Below are positions 35,126 through 47,089 of a stretch of DNA of 64,000 bases, piece by piece. The translations under genes were made by a program, and so were the position numbers. The stretch spans positions 372,001 through 436,000 of the forward strand of contig CAWDMC010000011.1 in assembly GCA_963803295.1 (NCBI GenBank), read 5' to 3'. This stretch comes from CAWDMC01 sp963803295 (lineage in GTDB: Bacteria > Acidobacteriota > Terriglobia > UBA7540). Below the pieces are notes generated by a model. The model was not told the origin of the DNA, made no database searches, and worked only from the letters and a program-made list of their open reading frames with translations. How positions within the stretch are numbered: position 1 is the first letter of the stretch; each line of letters begins with the position of its first letter.

Positions 35126-38100
35126 GGCTTCGCACCTCCTTTTGAAGAGGCGGGTTTCGGTACGGGAGCGGCCCGGGCAATGAGTTGGGGTCGCACCACA
35201 CGGTCCTGTTCCAGTGCTTCATGCAGAAGCGGCTGGCGTGCCGCGTTCTGCCGCTCGATTTGCAATTCGGCTTTCAGGCCCACAATTTTCCGCGCGAGCG
35301 CCGTGCGGGTGGCCGAGGCGGCCTCCAATCGGCGGGCCGAGGTGTAGTATGAAACGGCCTCGTCGAGGCGGTCGAGCCGTGTCATCGTGTCGCCTATCAT
35401 CTGTCGCAGTTGCGCTTGTTGCTCGCGCGAGAGCTTGTCGACGGTGGTCGCGGCCGCGTTCGATTCATCGCCTGTGTCTTCTTCTTCTCCGGCACTGGCA
35501 ATCAGTTCCTCTTCGCGGCTCTGGTTGGCCCAGCCCTCAGGAACGTAGGCGCTCAGGAATCGGGTCTGGGAAAATTTCTCGATCACCCCAATCGCATATT
35601 CGTCTGTGCGGGCGGCAAAGGCAGCTTGAAAAAGAGGTACGCGCGCTTCCTCACGCTGGGGAAAATCGATGATGCAATGGCTGAGAAGCTGAACCTTGAC
35701 TTGCGGATTGGTGGCGTGAGCCGCAGCACGAATGCGCGCCTCATAGAAGTAGAACTTATCCGCCGCTTCGGGAGTGATTGCGGGGGGAGCCTCAGCCATT
35801 AGATTAAGCTCGCCGCCGCCGAGATCCCCATGCGATCGGCCGGCAAGTGATTCAGCGGCTTTCAGACGAACGTCATAGGCAACGCTGGGGCTCGACGCGA
35901 TCGTCGCGAGTTCGGCTTTCGTCGGGGCCGGAGCCGCAGTGGATGAGGTGCTCGTGCCGGTCGCGAGCTCCGCCTTGGTGAGACGCAGACGATACGCAGG
36001 TTCCCAAGGCGCCGATTTGACGAGTTGCTCGAGAAATTCGATCGCTTCCGCGTCGTGGCCGGTTTTCTCCAATAAAGCCGCTGCCGGATCGAGATTCTCG
36101 AAGGGGTTGCCAACCGCTACCACCAGGCGACGCAGCAGATCGAGAGCGCCGGCCGTGTCATCCGCTGCCAGGCGAATCTCCGCCAGGCCCAGGAAGTTGG
36201 CGGCAACCAGATTGTGGCTTTCGATCTCGTGCGCAAAGACGAATTCCAGGATTTTACGCGCAGACTGTTTATCGCCCGCCTCAAAGAGTTGGCGGGAAGC
36301 AGCGCGCAGAACCTCCGACGCTGGCGCGGTCTGCGGTTCGGCCCGGTAACCGGCCAGCTTTGCGTCCAGGGTTCCGAGTTGCGCGGCCGCACGCAGATCG
36401 AGTGGAACGAGCGTGGCCGCTTGCGCATCGCGAGTGTCTTTCGGCAATTCCGCGATAGCATCGCGGAGGCCGAGTACTGTTTGGTTCGCATCAGGTATCG
36501 AATCCAGCGCACCTGCCAGGAACTCAAATCTTCTTCGGCGTTTTGCCTTTCGATGCCGGTCAGCTTGCCGAGCAAGTCCTGTTTGGACTGGAGAATACGC
36601 TGGTAGATCGCCGCACGCTGGGCGAGAGGAATCCACGAGGCATCGGCAACGTCGGCCAGGACTTGCGCTGGCTCCGGCGCGGAGGAGGAAACGTCCAACA
36701 GCCACGTCGTGGCAGCGACCGGATCGCCAAGGGATTCGTAAACGGGCAACAGCACCGCGTTCGACAGCCATGTGCCGTTGTGGCGAAGATACGTGCGAAC
36801 GATCGCGTCTGCATCAGGTTTGAGTTCAGCGAAAAGATGGCGCGTGCAAAGCTGGTCGCACGTGCGCCCGAAGTCCCTCCAGAAGCTTTCGGGGACGTGG
36901 GTGCTGTTGAGCTGCTTCAAAAGAGTGGCGAAAGCCTGCTTCCACTGCGCCAGCGCGGCGGCGCGGTCCCCCTGCTTGTAGTAGGTGACGGCCAGGCTGT
37001 CGTACACATCGGGCCGGTTGGGGGTGAGTTCGAGGGCGTGTTCGTACTCAGTGATGGCTTGCTTCCCGTCCCCCGCACCGGCATAATAGTCGGCCACGGT
37101 CAGGTACCCCGACGCGCTCGCCGGGCTCTCTTCAAGGACCGCAGGCAAGAAATCGTCCGAATTCCCCGACTTCGCGAGGCCAAGATACTCGCCGTAGCGC
37201 GAACCATAGTAGAACCAGGTTTTGCCGGCGAGCTGCTGAGCGCGGTCAACCGGCTTGCCGAGGCGCTCGCCGATCGGGCTGTCTCCGAGGACCTTAAGGA
37301 AAGCGTTATTCACTTCCGGCGTGGTTTCCGAGAAGTAAAGTCCCACGAGCGCGTTGTAGGCCCTGGTCCAGACTGGTGGCCAGGCCCTCCCGTGCATCTC
37401 CACCACCGAGTGCGAGAGCTTGGCGCCGCCGTGCGCAACGGCATAATTGGCGGCCGCCTCACCGTAAGCTGAATGCCGGTTCGATGCCAGGCGAGTGAGT
37501 CCCTCCGGCACTCGCGCAAGCAGCAATTGGAAAAGGCGCTGGAAGCGTTGCGCATCCAGTTCCTGTGGCCCTATAGTCGCGAGAACGCGAAGTTCGTTTT
37601 GCTGGTCGCCGGCAGAGCGATAAGCATCGGCCGCCGCCAGCAGCGGGGTGCTTCGTTGCAACGGCGGTAAGGCACTCGCGAACTGCTCCATTTGAGAACC
37701 GAGTTCGGCGAAACGGCCGCGGCTCCGTTGGAGGTCGATGAAGGCGCGGACGCGGGTTTCAGAATTCGGCTGGTGAGACTGCTGCAGCAAGACTTCGAAC
37801 CGCCAGCGGGCCTCCTGTTCCGCAAGGGCCGCGCTTTGTGCCAGCGGAATAGCGAATTGGGTGAGGTCAGCGGCGTCCATTCCCGCGCAGTTGGTCTCAG
37901 CGAACCGCGCGAATCCGGACCGCTCCTCGGGAGTAAAGTAAGTGGTCACGGTCGTACCCATTTCTTCCAAGGCTGCCGCCATCCCGGTTCTTGCCGTGTC
38001 CATGCGCACTCTGCGCCGATTCTCACGCCACTGGGCGTCGGTAATGCCGGACACTCCCTTCTTCTGAACCTGCTCCTTAAAAACCGGAAGGTTGGCGGAC

Positions 38101-41100
38101 GAGTCAGTGAGCGCCTTCTGTAATGTCGTAAGCGCCTGCCCCTGTTGCCGTAGCCGGGTCATGATGCGGGCAAAAACGCGCGCGCCCGGATGATAATCAG
38201 CGTTCGCCAGCAGGTCGGCTCCGGCCTTGTTGATGCCCTGTTCAGCGAAACCTCGCGCCTGGTCGAGCATCCCCCAGGACTCCAGACGACGTGCAACTTC
38301 AAAATAGTTGGAAGCACTCTCAGGGCGGCCATTGATCAGTGCCGCTTCCAAGGCGGCGACCACTTCTTTGCCATTCCCCTGACGAGCGCGGACCGTGGCG
38401 AGCTTTTCCATCCACTGGGGGTCGCGATAGGCGAGTTGATAGATTCGTTCGCAATCGCTCGCGGCTTCATCGAATCGCATCAAGCGCTCCTCGAGTTCAG
38501 CCCGCGCGATATAAAGATCCGTGCGGTCGGGGCGAATCGCGATCGATTTGGTGTACGTTTCGATGGCGGCGGGGTAATTCTCCAAGGTTGTCTGCGTGCG
38601 CGCCAGCACCCGGGACCAGCGGTAGTCACGCGGCGACTGATTCACGGTTTTGGTATAGAAGCTGACGAGCCGCTCTTGCTGGTGATAGCGCAGGGCGTAA
38701 AGAGCGGCTTCGGTAATTAGTGCGTCATCTTTCGGGAAACTGTTGATGAGCTCGATAAACTGATCAACTGCACCGGCATTCTGGTTCATACGGGTGAGTG
38801 ATGGAATGAGCCCGCGGCGTAATGCGGCGATCTGGGTTTTGCGCACATCGGGCGGAAGCGGCGCAGTGCGGATGACCTCAATCTTATCAAGATAGAAGCC
38901 ATTCAGGCCCTCATTATCATTGGCCTGGGCGTAAGTGTCGGCCATGGCAGCGAGGTATTCACCGTTGTATGGGCTGTCCTTGAGCAAGCCGCTTAGCAGG
39001 CCCTGCGCCTGCTGAAATTGCTTGGCCTCGGTCGATTTCCGCGCCGCTTCATACTTGAATTGCACGCTCAAGGCCGGGTAGGCTTCCTGGGCCGCTTGCA
39101 AAAGCACCGCAATGGCCTGCGATTGCATTTTCATACGCCAATAGAAATCTACGGTTGAGCGGACGACACCGAGGATCCTAGGATTCTCGTGGTAGAGCGC
39201 GTCAACATTCTTCTGGGCGGCGGAAAAGTCCTTGCGCCCCTCGTAAAGCCGAATGAGCTGATAGCGTAGCTGTAAGCGCGTGACCGGGTCGGTGGTCAAA
39301 GCCGCCTGCCTCTCCAGTGCGTGCTGCCGGACAGATTCGAGAGATTTCTGTTGCGCCAGCGTTTCGATGTCCTCTGCCTGTTCGATTGAGGATGTGCTGG
39401 TGGCAATCGAGTCGAGGAACGCCGTCATTTCAGTTTTGCGGTTTTGCGTCTCCAGGATCTTCGTCCGCAAATAGACGGCGGGCGTCGCGGGATCTGGCGG
39501 GACAGCAAGTTTCGCAGTGCGCCCTTCCACGAGATCGCGGAATTTGGGTCGGCGCGCCAACTGCAGCAGCCGGCGCTCAGCCGATTCCCCGCCCTCGCCG
39601 CTGAGAGCACCTTTGACGTATTCATCGATGGCGCGCGGGTAGTCTCGCTGTTTCTCATAGATGGCGCCGGCTTCATAGGCATAAAGACTGGGATTGGCAA
39701 GGCGCTCGCGACCCTGGTTCAACAACCGAAGGGCATTGTCAAAATCAAAATAGTCCCGGTAGATCGTGGCGGCTTCCAAATATCCCCCGAATTCGCCGGG
39801 CGCCACTTGCGGGATGCGCTCCCAATATGGGGCCGCACGCGTGAACTGGCCGCGATCGGAGTAAGTCTCTCCAATTCGCGTCATGATTTCGGTGTCGGTG
39901 GGATTGGCCTGCAGCAGGTTGTCTTCGATCTTTTCGGCTACCGCGGTTTGTGCGGGCTCGAAATAGGCAAGCGAGCGATAGACCGATGAAGCAGTTTGGC
40001 TAATTTCCGCGTCGGCAGGGTATTGGGCAGCGAGCGTCCGGAGCCTTGGAGCGCTTTCTTCAAAATGCGAGCGCCACAGGTTGCCGTAGGCAAGAAAGGC
40101 GGCCGCAGCGGGATTCTTTTCCCAACTGGCGGCGTCCGGAGCACTCTCGTTGATGGCGCTGAGTTCCTCATCCAGCTTGCCGGTTCTAGATAGATATTCG
40201 AAAAACTGGTTGCGCAAGCCGGCTTCCCCAAACCAATGCTGCCGCAGCAACGCTTCCCATGCGGCCGGATCGCGAGTCGCCGGCGCCTGGTAAGCGGAAA
40301 GGAGATTGCGCACAAAGACCGGGTTGTGCGGAAAGCGCTGGTAAGCGTACTGGTTCAACCGTAGGAAGAGAGCTGGGCTGCCGGCATCGACGTTATAGAA
40401 GTACCTCCCGAGTTCGCTGCCTTGGAAACTCTTTGCTGCATCCCGTGTCAACTGTTCGAATTCGGCGTTCCTCTTATAACGCAAGTAGAAGCGGGCAAGC
40501 TTGTCATACCAGGATTTGTTGGAGAATCGGGCGATGGCCCGGCGATAGACCTCCTCCTGTTCTTCACCGAGACGATTCTGTTCGAGAAAGTTTGCGAGCC
40601 GCTCGTAAATACCGGGGTCATCGGGATTGCGGTCGATTTCGCGGCGGAGAACGCCGAGGGCGGGCCGAATCTCATTCATTTCCACCAGGCGCGCCAGGTA
40701 ACGCTCCAGCACACGAGCATATTCGGGTGAGCGCGGCCCAGCCTCCGCGGGCTGCGGAACAGACGACCCAACCCGGAAAGAGGCGCCAGCGCGACGCCGA
40801 GGGGCAGAACTTTCTCCGGCCGTTTCCGCTTGCGGCGCCTGCATTCCTTCCGCGCCTTGCTCCGGCTCGGTTTGCTGCAGGGAAGTGTTCGTGGCGTCTC
40901 CGCCTGCCACGGTAAATCCCAGTGGAACGTTCTGCGCCTTGACGGCGAGTTCCTGCAAAACGGCGTCATAGATCGCGAACTCGTCCTTGGGGTCTCCGTT
41001 GCGGGCGTAAGCATCGGCCATGAGCAACGCGACCGTGGTCCGCTGGGACGCCCCCGAGAAGCTTGTCAAAAATTCACGTCCGCCCTGAATAACCGCATCG

Positions 41101-42524
41101 CTCTCCCCGGAGCTTGAGTAAAAATCCAACAACTGCGCATGCAGAGCGGGTCGCTGCGCCGAGTTCGGGAACCTCGCGTCCAGCAGATTTAGCAACTCCA
41201 CCGCGCGTGACCGGTGGAAGTAGGGAACAGCGCGTTGCTCCTCTTCCGAGTATTTCGTTTCCGGCTGCGAAGTGTTCAGGATGAGCGATAGAATTCCGTT
41301 CAAGTAGCCCGGGCCTTGATCCAGTGTCGCAATGTCGCGATACAGGGAGAGCTCACCGGAACCCAGACGAATTGGCGTTTCGGGAGTGGTAAGCAGAAGG
41401 CGGGTTAGGCCGGCAAGGGCTTTTTCCTGTGCATCGGGCAGACCTGCGCTGTTGTAGAGAGCAAAGTAGTACCGTGCGGATTCAGGATAGGCGTGGATGT
41501 CTTCAAGCAGCCGTGCACAAACGTAAAGTTCCTGCGAGGTCCAAGCAGATCGGGCAGCTTCCCTGTGCAACCGAAACTCGGCAATCGTCTGCTGCGCAAC
41601 CGCTGAGTTGCCTTGCTGCTGGTAGTAATAGAAGATGCGAGCGGCAGCGTTCAGGTCCTCAGGATTAGCCGCCAGTGCGGCGTGGGCATCGTCCCGGAAC
41701 TTGCGCAGGTTCTGGGTGTCGCGCAAAAGATCGAAATAGCTATTGACTAGTTTTGGGTCCCACGGCGGCTGGAAACTCTGCTCATAAACGGCTAATCCTT
41801 CGCCGACAGAACCCTGGTGGTACTTCACTATGGCTTTTGCTTGTACCGGGAAGACCTGGTCATCGGGAAACTGGTCATGATAGCTGGCGATGAGTTTGCC
41901 GGCCGCGGTGTACTCCTTGTGCGCCACCAGGAACTCGAGAAAACGCGCGCAGAGCGACGGTTCATTGGGGTAGCGTGCGATCCAGGCCCGGTACTGTGGG
42001 ATAGAAACTTCTTTCGGCAGCCCCTGTGCCCGAATCACCCGGAAGATGCGCTCAAAAGCCTGCCAGGAGCGCTGCTGCGCGGGGCCGACCAGCTTTTCGG
42101 GTGCGGCGGAAGGCGCGTTCGCTACTAACTCGAGAGTCTTGATTTCGTCGGCTGGCCGCAACCGGCGATGATAGAAGTCAGCGAGAGCGAGTTGGGCGCC
42201 AGCCTTGCCGGCAGACTTTTCAGCGTATGTTTTCCAGTCGGACTCGGCGGCGGCGAAATCGAGTTGTTGCTCGTCTTCGAGCGCCCGCAAAGAATAGAGC
42301 TCCGCATTCTGGGGTTGAGTCTTGATCAGGCCGGAGAGAGCGGGTCGCGTTTCACGCGGAGGCCGGCGAAAAGCGATGGCTCCGTTCGGCAGGGGCATGA
42401 GACGGAAAAAGACTGATTCCAAAGCGGTGGTGGCATCAATGTCACGAATCCACGAGGGCAGTTCACCCAGGGCGGCGGCTGCGCCCAGGGCGGCAAGGAA
42501 GACCGCGAGGGCAACGTGGCGCAC
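35122..42524 (-). pseudogene. Giant TPR-repeat membrane/exported protein with one frameshift (about 2,460 aa)
   Basis: The most likely start is GTG 42524 (AGAGGA upstream), giving a hydrophobic N-terminus VRHVALAVFLAALGAAAALG. The rest is almost entirely tetratricopeptide and related helical repeats (AELYSLRALEDEQQLDFAAA, DAEISQTASSVYRSLAYFEP, PDVYDSLAVTYYKQGDRAAA and many more). A Pro-rich spacer lies around residues 640-680. Near 36,470 the frame changes: RTKQY is followed in the other frame by DAIAELPKDTRDAQAATLVP, then about 450 more residues to 35,122. It overlaps the next gene as ATGA. It is probably a periplasmic scaffold of the envelope set. Confidence 0.75.
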
Positions 42525-42550
42525 CCGGCGGTAGTCCTCTGGTTTGAGCG

Positions 42551-42600
42551 TAACGCCGCCATTTTGGCGGCTCCTGTGCCGGCGGGAAGCCGGCGCTACG
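42551..42600. repeat. REP-like pair of GC-rich hairpins
   Basis: GCCGCC-ATTTT-GGCGGC (42555-42571) and GCCGGC-GGGAA-GCCGGC (42578-42594) form two adjacent 6-bp hairpins. They lie between the VIT-VWA gene and the TPR gene. They look like a dispersed intergenic repeat that could attenuate or stabilise the operon mRNA. Confidence 0.5.
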
Positions 42601-42639
42601 GCCCCAACGAGGACACTCCCCACCCGGCGCGAACGTGAA

Positions 42640-45023
42640 TCAAGGAAGCACTTCAATCTGCACCTCCTGGGTTCCGATGTTGTGCGCAATGTCCTCAGCG
42701 GTGACGGTCAGACGGTAGGTGCCGGGGATGGTCTGCCCGGGAATGGTGAGCGCACCGGTATTGGCAGCAGCCCTGGAATCCCATCGCAAGGGGAGGGTGC
42801 TACACCATCCATATACGCCACCAGAGTGCGCGTGGTCGCGGAGGCGCTGACTCTCAAGTTGATCGTCTGTCCCCGCTCGAAACGTTTGCGATCCAGCTTG
42901 ATTTGGACCACCGGGGGAGTGCTGGCGATGACGAAGGTTTTGGCTTCGCGATACGTGTGGCCGGCCTTATCACGCAGGATAAGACGCACCGTATAGGTGC
43001 CATTCTGCATATCGGAAGGCGCAAGAAAGCGCGTTTGCCAGATATCCTCGCGCCGGGAGATAACGTAGCGGCTGCACGAGCCCAAAAGGAAACAGGGCAA
43101 TAACCGAGATAATGGACTCGTCCGTTTTCACGCGCAGGATTGGATCGCCGGGGCGGATCACGCGCGGGCGAAGGAGTGCTCGCGGCACCGCCAGGAACGA
43201 GGTGTAGGGCGTGACGAACTTGTACTGTCGCGCCAGGCGAATGATCTCATCAATGGTCGCCTGGTCCTCGCCTTCGCGCTCGATTTTTTCGAGCAAGGCA
43301 TCGACGCGGGCACGCGCCCAAAGCCGCGGCAATTGGAGATGGTCAAGCGATTCGCGCGGCAGGTTGGTCTTTTCCTTCATTTGAACGGCGGTGCCGTCAC
43401 GCACGCCACGAACCTCGAAGGAGACGTTCTGCTGCGGTTTCTCGTACCGGCCCACCCAGGAGGCAAGTGATCCGGAAAACGTCCCAGCTTGCAGCGGGTA
43501 AACCGTGTCCACCGCGGACTCCGGCGCGACCAGAAGGCCAAGTTGGCCAATCGGGCTGCGCCCAATCTTCGAAAGGAATGAATTCAATTTGAATTCCATC
43601 GGCTCGGTCGAAAGGACGTGCTCCAGAAGGCCGTCCTGTCGCGCCAGCATGCGAAATAGCGGCAGATTGGCGTCATCACCGACCGCAAGAATATAGGTGC
43701 GTGGGCGCTCGGTCTCGGAAAGTTGTTTCCACGCAGACGAGTACCAGGCGGCGAGTTTTCCGTTCAGGATGGGTCCGGAGGTCGCACCTCCATCGCTGAG
43801 TATGACCAGGTAAGCACTTCCCGCATCTGACGTCGAAGCCTGTTGCAACCCGGCTTTCAAGGCGCGTTGCAGATCGGTCCCGCCGCGCAGGCGGCTGGAA
43901 CGGACAGCATCAATGGCGTGTTGAATGCTGGCAGCGTCGGCAGGGGCGAGGGGCACCACCTGCACCTCGGTGTTGAACAGCACAAGTCCAAAGTGATCGC
44001 CTGGACGTAATGTGTGCAACAGGGTCTCGAACGCTTGATAGCTGCGTTCAAGCTTGTCCCACTGCATGGAGAGCGACGTATCGAAAAGCACGATCACGGT
44101 TTTGGGCGGTCCATTCGTGTTGCTGGCGGAGGGAGCACCCGTCCTTCCAGGCCCAGCAGCGCTTGCGATTCGAAAAAACCTGGCTCGTTCGTGCTGCGCA
44201 CGGGCGCCATTTCGTCAGGCGACGGCTGATCGCTGACGGGATTTCTGTAAGTCAGCAGTTCCAGCGTGTCGGAGGCAGTGGCGTCGAAGTCGTAATTCGC
44301 CACAAAATCCTCCGCCAGATTAACGTCTTGGCCCTCGAAGTGGCCGCGAACCAAGTGCGAAGAATTCTGCTCGAGCTGCAATGGGTACGTTTTGGCCGGA
44401 GCCTGAAAGTTGCGAATGGGATGCGCATTGTGCAACTCGAATTCGATCCGTAAATGGCGGGCGGCCTGCGCCTGGTAGGCGTCGGGACGCAGCGGGATCG
44501 CGAAGTAAGATTTGAACATTTCGACGGGGATAGACTGCTGATACTCGATTTCCAGGCGTCTGGTTCCATAGGCCGGGATCGGAACGATGCGCGCGCTGAA
44601 GACCGAAGTGCGCTTGGCCTCTTCGGTGCCGCGTTCCCCCATTTGTAGAAGTCCGGGGTCAATTGCCTGCTGCTTGGCCTCGTAATAGAGTTCCTCGGCC
44701 CGCTTGCGCTCAAGTATGACGGCCGGAATACGTACTGGTCCATCCCACGTGGCGAAATCGGAGATCGTGGCGTTACTGGGCATGGCGAAGATATAGTTGC
44801 CTTCTTCGATCCTGTTGGTGTGGTTGGCAAAAACCTGACGCACGAAAACGCGCGCATCGCCATTGTCAATGTGGACTTTGATTCCCATCTCCTCCAGCGA
44901 GAGGACGGCCGCATTGGGCTGCTGCTGGTCGCGGGGAATCAGGATTCCCGCGTCGCCGAATACCTGCGCCGAAATCACGATCAGAAGAACGCCAGAAAGG
45001 AGAGTGGGGTATCGATGGTTCAT
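42640..45023 (-). pseudogene. VIT-VWA domain surface protein with three frameshifts
   Basis: ATG 45023 overlaps the previous stop (ATGA) and starts a signal peptide (MNHRYPTLLSGVLLIVISAQ). A VIT domain follows (VHIDNGDARVFVRQVFANHT, NYIFAMPSNATISDFATW, YEAKQQAIDPGLLQ). A frame change near 44,140 leads into a VWA domain with a MIDAS-like motif (VIVLFDTSLSMQWDKL, SRLRGGTDLQRALKAGLQQA, AYLVILSDGGATSG). Another near 43,090 leads to a beta-sandwich (RFLAPSDMQNGTYTVRLILR). A third near 42,800 gives the tail ending EVQIEVLP. Corrected, one protein of about 790 aa results. VIT-VWA proteins are adhesion- or complex-forming surface proteins. Confidence 0.75.
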
Positions 45024-46942
45024 AGCTCGAGCTTCTGCTCTGGTATGCGAACCAAACCGTTGTCCGTACCAATATAGAAGTAACCATCCGTGTGGGCGAC
45101 TGCCGTGACGTTGGACGATGGAAGCCCATCGTGAATCACCGACCAGCGCCCTGATTGACGATGGTAGACGTACAAACCCTGCCCCAAGGTTCCGGCGAGT
45201 ACACAAGCCGACGTCACAAGCATCGCATTGGGATTCACTTCGAACTTACCGGAGCCGATCTCGAAAGGACGAAAATGCCCGAAATGGTCGAGGCTGACGA
45301 TCCCGGCGCCGTAAGTGCCGACCATCCAATCCGGACCGACCGGTACAAGAGCAGTAATCCAGTTGTGCTTCAGATTGGAACTTGCAGTAGTGAAATTCGC
45401 CTCCACATAACCCTTCTTGAGTCGAGACAGTCCTCCCAGCGTACCGGCCATAAGTTCATCTCCGGATACGCCCAGCGCGTAGACGTGATTATTCACGAGC
45501 CCGTGAAACGCGTACATGCTGCGGGTCCCGCTCGCGTCGATAAAAGTTAGTCCCGCCGGGGTAGCCAACACAAGTCCGTCACGGTAAGCCGCAACATCGG
45601 TCACGTGGTCGGCAATGAGGCCGTCGGCGCGAGTTAGCACCTGCTGCTCACTGCCTGAACTGTTGAAACGCACCAGTCCGTTCGCTGTGGCGACATCAAT
45701 GGTGCCGCTCCTCGTATCCACAAAGATCCGGTTCACGCAAAAAACGTGCGGATCTTCGATATGGGTAACGCGACCATTCGCAGTAAGAAGATCGAGGCCG
45801 CGGTCGAAATACCCGACCCAGAGGCGTCCTTCGCTGTCGGCGGCAAGCGCAGAGACGTTGCGGTCGGTGAGTAAGGTGCCGCCAGTGTCGCGCACGCGCT
45901 GCCAACCAAAAGCGTGTGGACTCAGGCGATAAAGCCCACCTCGCGCGACGGCATAGACCATATCCCCGGATGCGAATAGCTGGCGGACTTCTGCCAACGG
46001 CGATTCCAGACCCAGGGGGTGACTCGTGGGCTGGCCTTCGAGTGGAATGACGATTACCCCTTGATCTTCTGAACCAACATAGAGTAGCCGAGGCGTAGCG
46101 AGCAGGGCGGTGGCCAAAACTCCCGGCGCCAACACTCGCGAAAAGCGCCCCCGGCTGAATACCGCTACGCCCGTCGCAGTGCCGACATATACCGAGTCGC
46201 CGGAAATGGCAAGGCATTCCACTTGCTGGTCCGGCAGTCCCTGAGATTCTGTGAAGCTCTCGGTGACTCCCGAGTGGAAGTGCAACACGCCATGAGCAAG
46301 CGTGCCAACCCAGAGGTCCGATTCGTCTCCGGCAAGGCCGGTCACGTAAATGCCGTCGAGCGTGGGATGCAGAATCGTCAGCCGTTTGCCATCGTATACC
46401 AGCACGCCGCGTTTTTTGGTCCCAACCAGAAGGTGCCCGGAGGCAGTCGGCAGAATCGCGGTCAGGGCGCGTGCCTCAGTTCCGATCATGATGATCTGGC
46501 GAAAGGACCGGCCGTTAAACGCCAGAAGCCCATGGTTGGCAGTCGCCAGAATCAATTCGGGCTCGCTCGCGTCTGCGAGAACAGCCTGAGCCAGGCCGAT
46601 CAAAGGCGAGCCGGGAAGTTCGACGCCGGCGGCGTACTGGTGCAGCAGAGACCCGGAAGAGTCATATTCCAGCAGCCCGGCAGGTCCGGCGAGAAAGAGG
46701 TGATCCTGAAAGCGAGCGGCTTGTTGAAATATAGAGGGAGAACTGACGGGCTCAAACCCGGTATTGAAGGTCGGCAAGAAGGGCCGCACTATGAAGCGAA
46801 TCTCATGCTCAGCGCGAACCGCTTCGACCGCTGATCGAAGGGCGCGCAAACTCCTCCAGACCACCAGCGTTCCAAACAATGCCGCTGAGGCCAAGCCCCC
46901 CGCTAGGGCGGCACGCATCGGCACTAGAAAAGCCCGTCGCAT
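45020..46942 (-). CDS. Membrane-anchored beta-propeller protein (two-component-regulator-propeller type repeats)
   Basis: About 640 residues. One N-terminal membrane segment (LAGGLASAALFGTLVVW) is followed by about a dozen propeller-type repeats (GHLLVGTKKRGVLVYDGKRL, SDLWVGTLAHGVLHF, GRLWVGYFDRGLDLLTANGR, YFYIGTDNGLVRI). These resemble the periplasmic Reg_prop sensors of hybrid histidine kinases, but no kinase domain follows. It is the first gene of the minus-strand envelope set and overlaps the VIT-VWA gene by 4 bp. Likely a sensing or binding module. Confidence 0.8.
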   Translation of the reverse strand: MRRAFLVPMRAALAGGLASAALFGTLVVWRSLRALRSAVEAVRAEHEIRFIVRPFLPTFNTGFEPVSSPSIFQQAARFQDHLFLAGPAGLLEYDSSGSLLHQYAAGVELPGSPLIGLAQAVLADASEPELILATANHGLLAFNGRSFRQIIMIGTEARALTAILPTASGHLLVGTKKRGVLVYDGKRLTILHPTLDGIYVTGLAGDESDLWVGTLAHGVLHFHSGVTESFTESQGLPDQQVECLAISGDSVYVGTATGVAVFSRGRFSRVLAPGVLATALLATPRLLYVGSEDQGVIVIPLEGQPTSHPLGLESPLAEVRQLFASGDMVYAVARGGLYRLSPHAFGWQRVRDTGGTLLTDRNVSALAADSEGRLWVGYFDRGLDLLTANGRVTHIEDPHVFCVNRIFVDTRSGTIDVATANGLVRFNSSGSEQQVLTRADGLIADHVTDVAAYRDGLVLATPAGLTFIDASGTRSMYAFHGLVNNHVYALGVSGDELMAGTLGGLSRLKKGYVEANFTTASSNLKHNWITALVPVGPDWMVGTYGAGIVSLDHFGHFRPFEIGSGKFEVNPNAMLVTSACVLAGTLGQGLYVYHRQSGRWSVIHDGLPSSNVTAVAHTDGYFYIGTDNGLVRIPEQKLEL

Positions 46943-47089
46943 GATGGCCCAAATAACATTGCACTATACACCTCAAACCTGTCTCTGCCAAATTAAGAAG
47001 GCAGGGTTGGACCAAACCGACATCACGCCAAGCGGCACACATCGGATGACTTCAGGGAGGACTCACCGCTAGAGGCCCATGCCCGCGGA

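Noticed and set aside
35122..36771. A separate 549-aa gene starting at 36771
   Set aside because: Its first 90 residues are the wrong frame of the giant TPR gene; only the part after about 36,470 is real and continues that gene.
44054..45206. Start of the VIT protein at 45206
   Set aside because: The first 61 codons lie in the end of the propeller gene; ATG 45023 has the signal peptide and ATGA coupling.
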